A DNA stretch of 64,000 nucleotides from Serinicoccus chungangensis (GTDB taxonomy: Bacteria > Actinomycetota > Actinomycetes > Actinomycetales > Dermatophilaceae), in assembly GCF_006337125.1 (NCBI RefSeq), contig NZ_CP040887.1:3286001-3350000 (forward strand). The letters are read 5' to 3'. The position numbers and the translations under genes are program-made. This document shows positions 40,511-49,401 of this stretch, one piece after another (positions within the stretch are counted from its first letter, which is position 1; each line of letters begins with the position of its first letter). Under the pieces are notes generated by a model. That model was not told the DNA's origin. It did not search any database and was given only the letters and a program-made list of their open reading frames with translations.

Positions 40511-41917
40511 TCAGTCGCCGACCCGGAAGGCCGCCACCTCGCGGTGCGTGAGCGCGACCCAGGCACCCACGGCGAGGCAGCCGAGCGCCCCGAGCAGCGC
40601 CGACCAGGCCGGGGTCGTCAGCCCGGCGACGAGCCCGGCGCGGGCGTTGCCGATGTCCGGGCCGGACACGCCGATGACGTGCTCCACGGACGACACCCGG
40701 CCCAGGTGGCTGTCCGGCGTCGCGAGCTGCACCATGGCGGCCCGGCTGGTCACCGAGACCGTGTCCGCCGCGCCGGCCACCACGAGGGTCGCCAGCGCCG
40801 CCCAGGCCAGCCCGCCGAGCGCGGCGAGCCCGAAGCCGAGCAGCGCCAGGCCCCAGACCGCCACCGCCACGAGCTGGACCACGCCCAGCCGGGTGCGGCG
40901 GGTGACCAGCCCGGAGGCGAGGCCCGCACCGACCCCGCCGATGGCGACGCAGGTGAGGAAGAGGCCGAGGGTGCGCGGGTCGCCGCCGAAGAGCTCCTGG
41001 TTGACCATGGGGAAGAGCGCGACCGGGAAGGCCAGCAGCGTCGCGGCGAGGTCCAGCAGGAACGACCCGCGCAGCACCGGGTCGCGCCGCACCTGGTGCA
41101 CGCCCTCGCCCAGCATGACCAGCGCGGTGCCCGTGCGGCGGCGCAACCGGGCGAGCGGGCTGGTGCGCGTCCGGGGGTATGCCGTCCGCGCCCGCCCGTG
41201 GTCCGTCCCTCGTCCGGGGCCGGTCCCCGTCGCCGCCTGCGCGCCCACCGGCGCGTGGCGCTCCGGCGGCATCGGCGGCAGCGAGCGGACGGTCCACCAG
41301 CTGATGCTCAACGCGGCGGCGTTGACGAGGTAGCAGACCGCCGGTGAGGCGACGCCCAGCAGCAGGCCGCCGACCGCGGGACCGACCATCATGGCGCCCT
41401 GGAAGCTGATCATGTGCAGGGCGATCCCCGCGGCCACCTGCTCGCGGGGCATGAGCCGGGTGATGAAGGTGCGGCGCGACGGCGCCCCCAGGGCGTTGCA
41501 GCCGGTCTGGACGCTGAGCAGGGCCAGCAGCAGCGGCAGGGGGTAGAAGCCCAGCACCAGCTGGGCGCCGAGCGCGAGCGCGGCGACCGCCTGCCCGCCG
41601 GTCGCGGCCAGCGCCACCCGACGACGGTCCAGGACGTCGGCCAGCGGGCCCCCGACCAGGCCCAGCACGATCATCGGCACCGCCTGGGCGATGCCGATCG
41701 CGGCCACCCAGAACGGGCTGCGCGTCATCTCCCACACCTGGAAGAGCACGGCGACGACGGCGACCTGGTGCCCCAGCCCCGAGAGCGCCCCGCCGGCCCA
41801 GAGCCGGCGGTAGGCCGCGCTGATCCGCAGCGGCGTCAGGTCGAGGAAGGCGCCCCGGCCCCTCACCTCACCCACCGGGCGTCGAGAGTGGTGGCGGGCG
41901 ACGTCATCCCTGGTCAC
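40511..41917 (-). CDS. MFS transporter (enterobactin-exporter-like / MFS_3)
   Basis: 468 aa with about twelve transmembrane segments. MFS_3-type motif VGGPLADVLDRRRVALAATG in the loop after TM2. A central loop (about 215-260) is rich in Gly/Arg/Thr. The family exports siderophores or drugs. It overlaps a MarR-type regulator by 14 nt, which suggests ligand-induced export. The substrate is unknown. Confidence 0.85.
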   Translation of the reverse strand: MTRDDVARHHSRRPVGEVRGRGAFLDLTPLRISAAYRRLWAGGALSGLGHQVAVVAVLFQVWEMTRSPFWVAAIGIAQAVPMIVLGLVGGPLADVLDRRRVALAATGGQAVAALALGAQLVLGFYPLPLLLALLSVQTGCNALGAPSRRTFITRLMPREQVAAGIALHMISFQGAMMVGPAVGGLLLGVASPAVCYLVNAAALSISWWTVRSLPPMPPERHAPVGAQAATGTGPGRGTDHGRARTAYPRTRTSPLARLRRRTGTALVMLGEGVHQVRRDPVLRGSFLLDLAATLLAFPVALFPMVNQELFGGDPRTLGLFLTCVAIGGVGAGLASGLVTRRTRLGVVQLVAVAVWGLALLGFGLAALGGLAWAALATLVVAGAADTVSVTSRAAMVQLATPDSHLGRVSSVEHVIGVSGPDIGNARAGLVAGLTTPAWSALLGALGCLAVGAWVALTHREVAAFRVGD

Positions 41918-42389
41918 CCCGGAGGTGGTCCTCCAGCCGCTCGGCGAAGGACCGGCGCCCGAGCGCCTCGGCCACGTCCGCGGCGACCCGGCTCAGGGCG
42001 TACGGCAGCTCCTCCTCGAGCTCGGCGACCGCCGCCTCGGTCGCGCGCCACTCGGCCTCGGCCAGCGGGACGAGGGCCCGCCCGCGATCGGTCAGGGTCA
42101 CCACGCGGGTGCGGCCGTCCTCCCCCGCCTCGCTGGTCACGAGGTCGGCCTGACGCATCTGGGTGATCGTCTGCGAGAGTGCGGAGTGGGTCCGGTCGAG
42201 CTCGCCCGCGAGCTGGGTGATGGTCATCGGGCCGAGGTGGGCCAACCGCACGAGCGGCAGCACGAAGCGGCTGCGCACCTGCCCCTGGCCGCGCTCTCGG
42301 TAGGCCTCGTTGATCGCCGCGTCCATGCTGGCGAGCACCTCGAAGAGCTGCCGCAGCCGGCTGCTGCGCGTGGGGTCGGTCGATGTCAC
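41904..42389 (-). CDS. MarR-family regulator
   Basis: 161 aa. Winged helix: LVRLAHLGPMTITQLAGELD, then RTHSALSQTITQMRQADLVT, wing SEAGEDGRTRVVTLTDRG. N- and C-terminal helices form the dimer interface. GTG 42389 lies inside a perfect inverted repeat. It probably represses itself and the MFS exporter with which it overlaps. Confidence 0.87.
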   Translation of the reverse strand: MTSTDPTRSSRLRQLFEVLASMDAAINEAYRERGQGQVRSRFVLPLVRLAHLGPMTITQLAGELDRTHSALSQTITQMRQADLVTSEAGEDGRTRVVTLTDRGRALVPLAEAEWRATEAAVAELEEELPYALSRVAADVAEALGRRSFAERLEDHLRGDQG

Positions 42390-42411
42390 AGCGCTAATAT
42401 AACAGCGCTGT
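42388..42411 (-). promoter_or_regulatory. MarR operator
   Basis: An 8-bp perfect inverted repeat ACAGCGCT-AATATAAC-AGCGCTGT; each half also contains the palindrome AGCGCT. It covers the marR start codon, and the AT-rich spacer is a plausible -10 region. Confidence 0.65.
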
Positions 42412-42478
42412 CAGGTATGACGTGCCCGTCGCCCCGCCCGGGCCGATGACTCCGGTCGGCGTGGGCGGTCATACCCCC

Positions 42479-42901
42479 ATGGACACCGACGCCACCGCAC
42501 CCCTCACCGACCTCGACCACGTCTTCAACGGCTTCTCCGTCGACGACGTGGACGCCGCCCAGGCGTTCTACCGCGACGTCCTCGGTGTCCCCGTCGAGCG
42601 CGACGACGAGCCGATGGGGATGCTGTGGCTGGTGCTCGGGCCGCGACGGGTGCTCGTCTACCCCAAGGGGGAGGCCCACCAGCCGGCGAGCTACACCGTC
42701 CTGAACTTCCCCACCGACGACGTCCGGGGCACGGTGCGGGCGCTCGCCGACCGCGGGGTCGAGTTCCTGCGCTACGACGGCATGCCGCAGGACGACCTCG
42801 GCGTCATGAGCGGCGACGGCCCTCTCATCGCGTGGTTCACCGACCCGGCCGGCAACGTGCACTCGGTCATCGAGCTCGGCCCGGAGCCGGGCGAGGGGTA
42901 G
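42479..42901 (+). CDS. VOC/glyoxalase-family protein
   Basis: 140 aa with the two VOC beta-alpha-beta units: NGFSVDDVDAAQAFYRDVLG, VLVYPKGEAHQPASYTVLNF, and DGPLIAWFTDPAGNVHSVIE. It has the metal-ligand Glu at the last strand. The substrate is unknown. ATG 42479 gives the normal family start; the upstream frame to 42422 runs through the MarR operator region. Confidence 0.85.
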   Translation: MDTDATAPLTDLDHVFNGFSVDDVDAAQAFYRDVLGVPVERDDEPMGMLWLVLGPRRVLVYPKGEAHQPASYTVLNFPTDDVRGTVRALADRGVEFLRYDGMPQDDLGVMSGDGPLIAWFTDPAGNVHSVIELGPEPGEG

Positions 42902-42959
42902 GTCCGCGCGCGACGCCGCGGGCTGACGCGGCCGATCCCGCCGGTGGTAGACCTGCGGT

Positions 42960-43964
42960 ATGCGCATCCTCCTGCTCGGCGGCACCGCCTTCCTGTCCCA
43001 CGCGACCGCGACCGAGGCGGTCCGCCGCGGCCACGAGGTCACCTGCCTCGCCCGGGGGACCGCCCCCGCGCCGGAGGGCGTGCGCTTCGCGCGCGGCGAC
43101 CGGGACGAGGCGGGCGGGCTGGCGCCCGTGCGTGAGCAGCGGTGGGACGCCGTCATCGACGTCTCGCGCCAGCCCGGGCAGGTGCGGCGGGCGGTCGCCG
43201 AGCTGGACACGCCGCACTGGGTCTTCGTCTCGACCGCCAACGTCTACGCCCCGCCGGAGGAGGGGGCGACGAGCCGGCCGCCGACCGAGGCGGACCCGCT
43301 GCTGGAGCCGCTCGAGGCGGACAGCATGTCCTCGATGGAGGAGTACGGTCCGGCCAAGGTCGCCTGCGAGCAGGCCGTGGTCTCGGAGATGGGCCGGCGG
43401 GGAGGCACCGCCACCCTGGTGCGCGCCGGGCTCATCGCCGGGCCGGGTGACGGGTCCGGCCGGGTGGGCTACTGGCCCTGGCGGTTCGCCCACCCCACCG
43501 GGCCGGACGTCCTCGTGCCGGACGACCCGGACTTCCCCGTCGCCTTCGTCGACGTGCGCGACCTGGCCGCGTGGCTGGTGGACGCCGCGGAGCAGCGGCT
43601 GGACGGCGCCTTCAACGCGACCGGGCCGGTGGTGCCGCTGACGCAGGTGCTCGACGCGGCGCGGGAGGTCGCCGGTGCGCAGGTGACCGCCCGCCCGGTG
43701 CCGCCCGCCCGGCTCGCCGAGCTCGGCGTCCACCCCTGGATGGGCCCGCGGTCGATGCCGCTGTGGATCGACGACCCGGCGCTGCGCTCGTTCGCCGCGC
43801 TCGACACCACCCGCGCACGAGGGGCGGGGCTGCAGACCCGGCCCGTGGTCGACACCCTGCGCGACACCCTCGCCTGGGAGGAGACCCGCCAGACGCCCCG
43901 GGGGGCCGGGCTCGGTGACGACGAGGAGCGGGAGATCCGACGAGCCCTGGACTCCGGGGCCTGA
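42960..43964 (+). CDS. NAD-dependent epimerase/reductase-like protein
   Basis: 334 aa extended-SDR-like protein. Rossmann start MRILLLGGTAFLSHATATEA, with GGTAFLS in place of the usual GGxGFIG. Also WDAVIDVSRQPGQVRRAVAE, VFVSTANVYAP and a YGPAKVACEQAV segment with the Y-x-x-x-K catalytic pair. The C-terminal substrate domain is conserved in actinobacterial reductases of unknown substrate. ATG 42960 overlaps a GGTATGC octamer. Confidence 0.82.
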   Translation: MRILLLGGTAFLSHATATEAVRRGHEVTCLARGTAPAPEGVRFARGDRDEAGGLAPVREQRWDAVIDVSRQPGQVRRAVAELDTPHWVFVSTANVYAPPEEGATSRPPTEADPLLEPLEADSMSSMEEYGPAKVACEQAVVSEMGRRGGTATLVRAGLIAGPGDGSGRVGYWPWRFAHPTGPDVLVPDDPDFPVAFVDVRDLAAWLVDAAEQRLDGAFNATGPVVPLTQVLDAAREVAGAQVTARPVPPARLAELGVHPWMGPRSMPLWIDDPALRSFAALDTTRARGAGLQTRPVVDTLRDTLAWEETRQTPRGAGLGDDEEREIRRALDSGA

Positions 43965-43989
43965 CCGCGCCCGGCACGTCCGGGCGCGG
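43965..43989. terminator. Bidirectional terminator hairpin
   Basis: A perfect 10-bp stem CCGCGCCCGG/CCGGGCGCGG with a 5-nt loop, directly after the epimerase-like stop and before the convergent lactonase stop. Confidence 0.65.
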
Positions 43990-43995
43990 CCACGG

Positions 43996-45036
43996 TCAGA
44001 GCGTCAGGGAGCGCGCCCAGTTGGCGCCGTTGCCGGTCTCGGCGCGGGCGACCTCCGTGAGCAGGCCGGCCTCGTCGACCGCCACCAGCGCGACGGCGGT
44101 GTCCTTCTCGCCGGTGACGAGGGCATACCGGTCGTCGGCGAGCACGACGAAGCCGCGCGGCTGCGCGACCGTGCCGACGATCGAGGCCGCCTCGCCGAGC
44201 GAGCCGTCGGGGGCGACCGGCAGGCAGGCGAGCGTGGACTCCGAGCGCTCGCTGGCCAGCAGCAGGGTGCCCTGCCGGGCCAGGTGCAGGTCCGCACCCC
44301 AGATGAGGCGCCCCTCGACCGGGTCGGCCCCCAGCTCGCTGTGCCGCAGGCCACGGTCCTGCGCGTAGGCGGGCACCGATCCGCTCAGCGTGAGGTCGCC
44401 GCTCGCGTCCCGGTCGTAGGTCAGGACCTCGCCGGAGAACTCGGTCATGACGTAGGCCCGCTCCTCGTCTGCGTCGAGCACGAGGTGGCGCGGCCCCGAG
44501 CCCTCGGGCGCCTCGGCGGTGGGCGGGACCAGCGGCGTGAGGCCGCCGCCGGGCGAGAGGGAGTACTGGGCGACGACGTCCGCGCCGAGCGAGACGACGT
44601 AGAGGTGCCGGCCGTCGCCGGCGAGCGCCACGCAGTGGGCGTTGGGCCACGAGACCTGCGCCGTCGGCTCCTCGACGTGGCCCTCGTCGCCGACCGGGAA
44701 GACCTGGGCGCTGCCGCCGCCGTAGGACGCCCCCACCAGCAGGCTGCCGCCGTGCGCGAGCGCCAGGTAGCTCATCGAGCCCTCGACGTCGGTGCGGTCC
44801 AGGTGCTCCAGGCGGCCGGACTGCCGGTCGAGCGCGAAGACGTCGATGCCGGGCGGGTCGCCCTTGGCCGCGGCGTACACGAGGTCGCGGTCGGCGTCGA
44901 TCGCGAAGGTGCCGCAGCCCTCCCCCACCTCGCTGACGGCGATGCGCTCGAGGGTCGGCGGCTGCGCGGCCGTGTCGACCCGGAAGGTGCTGATCGTGCT
45001 GTCGGCGGCGTTGGCCACGAGGACGAGTTCGGTCAT
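43996..45036 (-). CDS. Lactonase-family beta-propeller protein (Pgl-like)
   Basis: 346 aa, repeated blades of a seven-bladed propeller, e.g. FAIDADRDLVYAAAKGDPPG, VALAGDGRHLYVVSLGADVV, HLVLDADEERAYVMTEFSGE, FVVLADDRYALVTGEKDTAV. It resembles the YbhE-type 6-phosphogluconolactonase/lactonase family, whose members are not all lactonases. There are no other pentose-phosphate genes nearby. ATG 45036 was chosen over the open frame to 45066. Confidence 0.8.
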   Translation of the reverse strand: MTELVLVANAADSTISTFRVDTAAQPPTLERIAVSEVGEGCGTFAIDADRDLVYAAAKGDPPGIDVFALDRQSGRLEHLDRTDVEGSMSYLALAHGGSLLVGASYGGGSAQVFPVGDEGHVEEPTAQVSWPNAHCVALAGDGRHLYVVSLGADVVAQYSLSPGGGLTPLVPPTAEAPEGSGPRHLVLDADEERAYVMTEFSGEVLTYDRDASGDLTLSGSVPAYAQDRGLRHSELGADPVEGRLIWGADLHLARQGTLLLASERSESTLACLPVAPDGSLGEAASIVGTVAQPRGFVVLADDRYALVTGEKDTAVALVAVDEAGLLTEVARAETGNGANWARSLTL

Positions 45037-45109
45037 GACTCCCACGGTATGCCGTGCCGCCGACACGAGCAGGCGCGGGCGGCCCCGGGCATACCGCGGC
45101 CTCAGAGCA

Positions 45110-45177
45110 CCTGAGCAGAGAAACAGGCCTCACGCACGGGATACGACCCCGGCCTCGGGCACTCTTCTCTGCCCAGG
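45110..45177. repeat. 68-nt palindromic intergenic element, copy 3
   Basis: Arms CCTGAGCAGAGAA (45110-45122) and TTCTCTGCCCAGG (45165-45177), with one difference from copy 2. Same 68-nt length. It lies in the spacer between the lactonase and amylase genes, both leftward. Confidence 0.78.
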
Positions 45178-45201
45178 CAGCCCGCGGACGCTCCTCGGCA
45201 G

Positions 45202-45263
45202 GCACAGGTCCCCCCGGCGTGCACAGGTCCCGCCCGGGTGAGCTCTCAGGCGTGCACAGGTCC
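45202..45263. repeat. Short direct repeats GCACAGGTCC
   Basis: Three exact copies of GCACAGGTCC at 45202-45211, 45221-45230 and 45254-45263, in a spacer next to the 68-nt element; the last two share a longer GCGTGCACAGGTCC context. Confidence 0.55.
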
Positions 45264-45274
45264 GGCCGGGTGGC

Positions 45275-46525
45275 TCAGCCGCTGGAGACCCAGCGGAAGA
45301 CCTCGCCGTCCGGGCCGGTGACGGCGACCGAGGCCGTGGGCGCGAGGGTGAGCCCCACCCGGAGCCACTGGCCGTCACCGCCGGAGGAGACGTAGGTGAG
45401 CTGCTCGTTGCTGCGGTCCTCGACCTGCGTGCGGGCCCGGGCCAGCCACGGGTGGCGGCGCCGCAGCCCCACGAGCTCCCGGTGCAGCGCCAGCATCCAC
45501 GCCCCGTCCTCGCCGAGACCGCCCGGGGACTCCGGCAGCTCCGGGCGGATGGCGTCGTCCCCGCCGAGCCGCTCCTCCTTGAGCCCCTGGAACGCGCGCT
45601 CGTCCCCGTAGTAGAGCGAGGGCATCCCCCCGACCGTCATGAGCACGGCCAGCCCGATCACCGCACCGTCGTCCCCGACCTTGCTCGCGATCCGCGTGAC
45701 GTCGTGGTTGCCGACGAAGGTCTGCGGCACGAACGAGCCGAGCAGCGTGTCGTGCTCGCCGAGCGCGTGCGCCAGCTCCCAGCAGTTGGTGTCGGCGACC
45801 GAGCTCCAGATGGCCTTCCACAGCATGTACTGGGTGACGGTGTCGACCCCGCTCGCCTCGACGAACGCCGCGTAGTCGCCGTGGATGACCTCCCCCACGA
45901 AGAGCGCGTCGGGGAACTCCTCCCGCACCCGCGCGGTGACCCGCGCCCAGAAGTCGGTGGGCACGGCATACGCCACGTCGAGCCGCCACCCGGCGATCCC
46001 GCGCCGCAGCCAGCGCAGCATGACGTCGACGACGAGGTCCTCGACCCCGGGGTGGCCGTGGTCGAGCTCGACGAGGCCCTCGTGGCCCTCCCAGGACGCC
46101 GGGCGGCCGTCCTCCCCCTGCTTGAGCAGCGAGGAGGTATGCGGATCGCGCACCATCGGGTGGTCGGCACCGACGTGGTTGAAGACGCCGTCGAGCAGCA
46201 CCGACAGCCCCCGCTCGCGGCACTGCTGCAGCAGCCGGTCCAGGTCGGCCTCGTCACCCAGCCGTGGGTCGACGCGGGAGTGGTCCAGCGTGTCGTAGCC
46301 GTGGCTGCGGGAGGCGAAGACCGGGCCGAGCAGGAGCCCCGAGCAGCCCAGCTCGACGGCGTGGTCGAGCCAGGCCTCGAGCCGCGGCAGGCGGTGCTCG
46401 ACCGCCGCGTCCGCCGGGTCGCCCTCCAGCACGGCCGGCGCACCCACCGCGCCGAGGGGGTAGACGTGCCACCAGATGGCGTGGTCCAGCAGGCGGGCGG
46501 CACCGGGGGCGGGAGGACGAGACAT
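45275..46525 (-). CDS. GH13 alpha-amylase-family glycosidase
   Basis: 416 aa. GH13 regions: I DGVFNHVG (112-119), II GWRLDVAYA with nucleophile D183, III FVGEVIHGD with acid/base E212, and IV FVGNHDVTRI with D275. It lacks a signal peptide and extra carbohydrate-binding domains, so it is a cytoplasmic glucosidase or glucanotransferase; specificity is unknown. The N-terminus (LLDHAIWWHVYPLGAVGAPA) is typical. ATG 46525 was chosen; upstream frame to 46621 is spacer and terminator sequence. Confidence 0.87.
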   Translation of the reverse strand: MSRPPAPGAARLLDHAIWWHVYPLGAVGAPAVLEGDPADAAVEHRLPRLEAWLDHAVELGCSGLLLGPVFASRSHGYDTLDHSRVDPRLGDEADLDRLLQQCRERGLSVLLDGVFNHVGADHPMVRDPHTSSLLKQGEDGRPASWEGHEGLVELDHGHPGVEDLVVDVMLRWLRRGIAGWRLDVAYAVPTDFWARVTARVREEFPDALFVGEVIHGDYAAFVEASGVDTVTQYMLWKAIWSSVADTNCWELAHALGEHDTLLGSFVPQTFVGNHDVTRIASKVGDDGAVIGLAVLMTVGGMPSLYYGDERAFQGLKEERLGGDDAIRPELPESPGGLGEDGAWMLALHRELVGLRRRHPWLARARTQVEDRSNEQLTYVSSGGDGQWLRVGLTLAPTASVAVTGPDGEVFRWVSSG

Positions 46526-46574
46526 GCCTCCAGTCTCCCAGCCCTGGCCGTGACCCACCCAGCAGCCGGTGCAG

Positions 46575-46609
46575 CCCGGCGGGGCCCGGGACTGCCGGAC
46601 CCCGCCGGG
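46575..46609 (-). terminator. Terminator hairpin after the AMIN-like gene
   Basis: Arms CCCGGCGGGG/CCCCGCCGGG, 10 bp, 15-nt loop, starting 5 nt past the stop at 46615. Confidence 0.6.
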
Positions 46610-46614
46610 GCGTC

Positions 46615-47208
46615 TCACCACCGGTGGGCGACGTCGACCACCAGCCGCTGACCGGACCCGGGACCGTCGAGGACGAAGGCCCGCATCGGCAGCCGGGCGC
46701 GCACGCCCAGCCCGATCGAGGTCTGCCCCTCGAAGCTGCCGCCCAGGCGCACCTGGCGCAGCGTGCTGTAGCCCGCGGTGCTCACCAGCTCGGCCGGGTT
46801 CGCCGGGTCGTAGACGGCGTCGCCGTCGGCGTCGTAGGCGGGGTTGCCGACCAGGACCTCGATCTTTGCGCCGCCGCGCAGCGCCAGGGCCTGCCCGCTG
46901 CCCGGGGCGCGGTAGGTGCTGACATAGCGGACGGCATACTCCCCGGCGTCGCCGGAGATGTCGACGACGACCCGGTCGAAGCAGGTGTGCCGGCCGGACC
47001 GGACGTCCGTCATCGGGGCCTGGGCGGTGTCGAAGCCGGTGACCTTGGGCAGCGAGCCCCAGGTGATGCCGCAGTAGGGAGCGGCCTGCGCGGCGGGGGC
47101 GAGCGTCGCCACCGGCGCGAGCGCGCCGACGGCCAGCAGGGCTCCGGCCAGCAGGGTGCGCGGGGTGGCGCGCAGCGCCGTGCGGGGGGTGGAACGGGTG
47201 GTGCTCAT
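46615..47208 (-). CDS. Secreted AMIN-like domain protein
   Basis: 197 aa. An N-terminal signal peptide (Arg/Thr-rich start, then LLAGALLAVGALAPVATLAP, cleavage near AQAA at about 42) is followed by an all-beta domain. The domain contains two Cys (ITWGSLPK region Cys and HTCFDRVVVDI) that could form a disulfide, and RHTCFDRVVVDISG plus PMRAFVLDGPG match the AMIN-like family of actinobacterial exported proteins. The role is probably cell-wall associated. ATG 47208 has AAGGAGG 6 nt upstream. Confidence 0.78.
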   Translation of the reverse strand: MSTTRSTPRTALRATPRTLLAGALLAVGALAPVATLAPAAQAAPYCGITWGSLPKVTGFDTAQAPMTDVRSGRHTCFDRVVVDISGDAGEYAVRYVSTYRAPGSGQALALRGGAKIEVLVGNPAYDADGDAVYDPANPAELVSTAGYSTLRQVRLGGSFEGQTSIGLGVRARLPMRAFVLDGPGSGQRLVVDVAHRW

Positions 47209-47325
47209 GACGACCTCCTTGTCGGGGACGTGTGGCTGCACGTCCTCCCCTAGGAGGACGCCGGGGCCCGCCAGATACCTCCGCGTGCCTCGGGGTCGCG
47301 GTCGGCCGCTGACTACCCTGGGTCG

Positions 47326-49365
47326 ATGACCGGCCCGAGCGCGTACCCGCACCTGCTGAGCCCCGTCCGCGTCGGCCACCTCACGCTGCGCAACCGCGTC
47401 GTCATGGGCTCGATGCACACCAAGCTCGAGGACCGTGCCCGCGACACCGACAAGCTGGCCGCCTTCTTCGCCGAGCGCGCCCGCGGCGGGGTCGGGCTCA
47501 TGGTGACCGGAGGGTATGCCCCGGGCTGGCGCGGGTGGCTGCTGCCGTTCGGCTCGAGCATGGTCCGGTCGGCGCAGGCCCGGCGGCACCGCACGGTCAC
47601 CGACGCGGTTCACGAGCACGACGGCCGGATCCTGCTGCAGCTGCTGCACGCCGGGCGCTACGCCTACCACCCGTTCGCCCAGGGCGCCTCGGCCCGGGCG
47701 TCGCCGATCACGCCGTTCCGCCCCTCGGCCCTGTCGACCCGCCAGGTCGAGCGGACCGTCGACGACTTCGCCCGCTCGGCCCGGCTCGCGCAGCGGGCCG
47801 GCTACGACGGGGTGGAGATCATGGGCTCGGAGGGCTACCTCGTCAACCAGATGCTCGCCGCGCGCACCAACGACCGGACCGACGCCTGGGGCGGGTCGGC
47901 GCGGGCCCGGATGCGCTTCCCCGTCGAGATCGTGCGGCGGACCCGGGAGCTGGTCGGTGACGACTTCGTCCTGCAGTACCGCATGAGCCTGCTCGACCTC
48001 GTCCCCGACGGGCAGGACTGGGCGGAGACCGTCGACCTCGCGCACGCGCTGGAGGAAGTCGGCGTCACCTGCGTCAACACCGGCATCGGCTGGCACGAGT
48101 CGCGCGTCCCGACCATCGTCACCTCGGTGCCGAGGGCGGCCTTCACCTGGGTGACCGCGCGGCTGCGGGCCGAGATCGGCCTCCCGGTCGTCGCGTCCAA
48201 CCGGATCAACCGGCCCGAGGTCGCCGAGCAGGTCGTCGCCGACGGCGAGGCGGACCTGGTGTCCATGGCCCGCCCGCTGCTCGCCGACGCCGACTGGGTG
48301 CGCAAGGCGGAGCAGGGGCGCAGCGCCGAGATCATCCCGTGCATCGCCTGCAACCAGGCCTGCCTGGACCACACCTTCGCCAACCGGCGCGCGACCTGCA
48401 TCCTCAACCCGCGGTCGGCGCACGAGACCGAGCTGGTGCTGGCGCCGACGCGCCAGGTCAGGAGGGTGGCGGTGGTGGGTGCCGGGCCGGCCGGGCTGGC
48501 GGCCGCCGTCGAGCTCGCCGGGCGCGGCCACCGGGTCGAGCTCTTCGAGGCGCAGGACCAGGTCGGCGGGCAGTTCCGGCTGGCCGCGCAGATCCCCGGC
48601 AAGGAGGAGTTCCGGGAGGCGCTCGCCTACTACGAGCACCTGCTCGACGTCCGCGGTGTCACCACCCACCTGGGGGAGCGCGTCGGGCCCGACCGGCTCT
48701 CCGGCTTCGACGAGGTGGTGGTCGCCACCGGCGTCGTCCCGCGGGTGCCCGACATCCCGGGGGTGGACCACCCCAGCGTGCTGAGCTACCCCGAGGCCAT
48801 CCGCGACCCCGGCCGGGTGGGGGCGCGGGTGGCGGTCGTCGGCGCCGGCGGCATCGGCTACGACGTCAGCAGCGCCCTGCTGCACGAGCCCGACGAGACG
48901 CTGGCGCAGTGGCGGCGGCGCTGGGGCGTCGTCGACCCGTGGCAGGCCCGCGCCGGCCTGGGGCAGAAGCAGCAGCCGCCGGCGCGGCGCGAGGTGCACC
49001 TCGTGCAGCGCAAGACCTCCCGGCACGGCGCCGGGCTGGGGAAGACCACGGGATGGGTCCACCGCACCGAGCTCGCCGACGCCGGGGTGCGCCTCGTCGG
49101 CGGCGCGGAGTACGTCCGCATCGACGACGCCGGCCTGCACCTCACCCTGCCCGCGGACGACGGGACGGAGGACGGTCGGGCGCCGCACGTCATACCGGTC
49201 GACACCGTGGTCCTCTGCGCCGGGCAGGAGTCGGTGGCCGACCTCGTCGAGCCCGTGCGCGCGCTCGGGGTGCCGGTGCACGTCATCGGCGGGGCCGACG
49301 TCGCCGCCGAGCTGGACGCCGAGCGGGCCATCCGGCAGGCCACCGAGCTCGCCGCCCGCCTCTGA
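47326..49365 (+). CDS. fadH: NADH:flavin oxidoreductase / 2,4-dienoyl-CoA reductase-type
   Basis: 679 aa, three-part flavoprotein. Residues 1-330 are an OYE-type FMN barrel (HLTLRNRVVMGSMHTKLEDR, LVNQMLAARTNDRTDAWGGS). About 338-362 hold the [4Fe-4S] cysteines CIACNQACLDH...TCILNP. From about 380 there is an FAD/NAD(P)H module (VAVVGAGPAGLAAAVELAGR, VAVVGAGGIGYDVS). This is the domain order of FadH, which reduces 2,4-dienoyl-CoA during unsaturated fatty acid oxidation; related enzymes reduce other enones. It stands alone in this window. Confidence 0.87.
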   Translation: MTGPSAYPHLLSPVRVGHLTLRNRVVMGSMHTKLEDRARDTDKLAAFFAERARGGVGLMVTGGYAPGWRGWLLPFGSSMVRSAQARRHRTVTDAVHEHDGRILLQLLHAGRYAYHPFAQGASARASPITPFRPSALSTRQVERTVDDFARSARLAQRAGYDGVEIMGSEGYLVNQMLAARTNDRTDAWGGSARARMRFPVEIVRRTRELVGDDFVLQYRMSLLDLVPDGQDWAETVDLAHALEEVGVTCVNTGIGWHESRVPTIVTSVPRAAFTWVTARLRAEIGLPVVASNRINRPEVAEQVVADGEADLVSMARPLLADADWVRKAEQGRSAEIIPCIACNQACLDHTFANRRATCILNPRSAHETELVLAPTRQVRRVAVVGAGPAGLAAAVELAGRGHRVELFEAQDQVGGQFRLAAQIPGKEEFREALAYYEHLLDVRGVTTHLGERVGPDRLSGFDEVVVATGVVPRVPDIPGVDHPSVLSYPEAIRDPGRVGARVAVVGAGGIGYDVSSALLHEPDETLAQWRRRWGVVDPWQARAGLGQKQQPPARREVHLVQRKTSRHGAGLGKTTGWVHRTELADAGVRLVGGAEYVRIDDAGLHLTLPADDGTEDGRAPHVIPVDTVVLCAGQESVADLVEPVRALGVPVHVIGGADVAAELDAERAIRQATELAARL

Positions 49366-49401
49366 GGGAGGGCGCCGGCGGGAGGGTCCCCCAGCGCTCC
49401 G

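Noticed and set aside
46615..49281. An 888-aa leftward open frame opposite the fadH gene
   Set aside because: Only the 197-aa AMIN-like end is protein-like. The rest is antisense to a clear flavoenzyme and has the His/Arg/Asp-rich composition of a GC-rich shadow frame.
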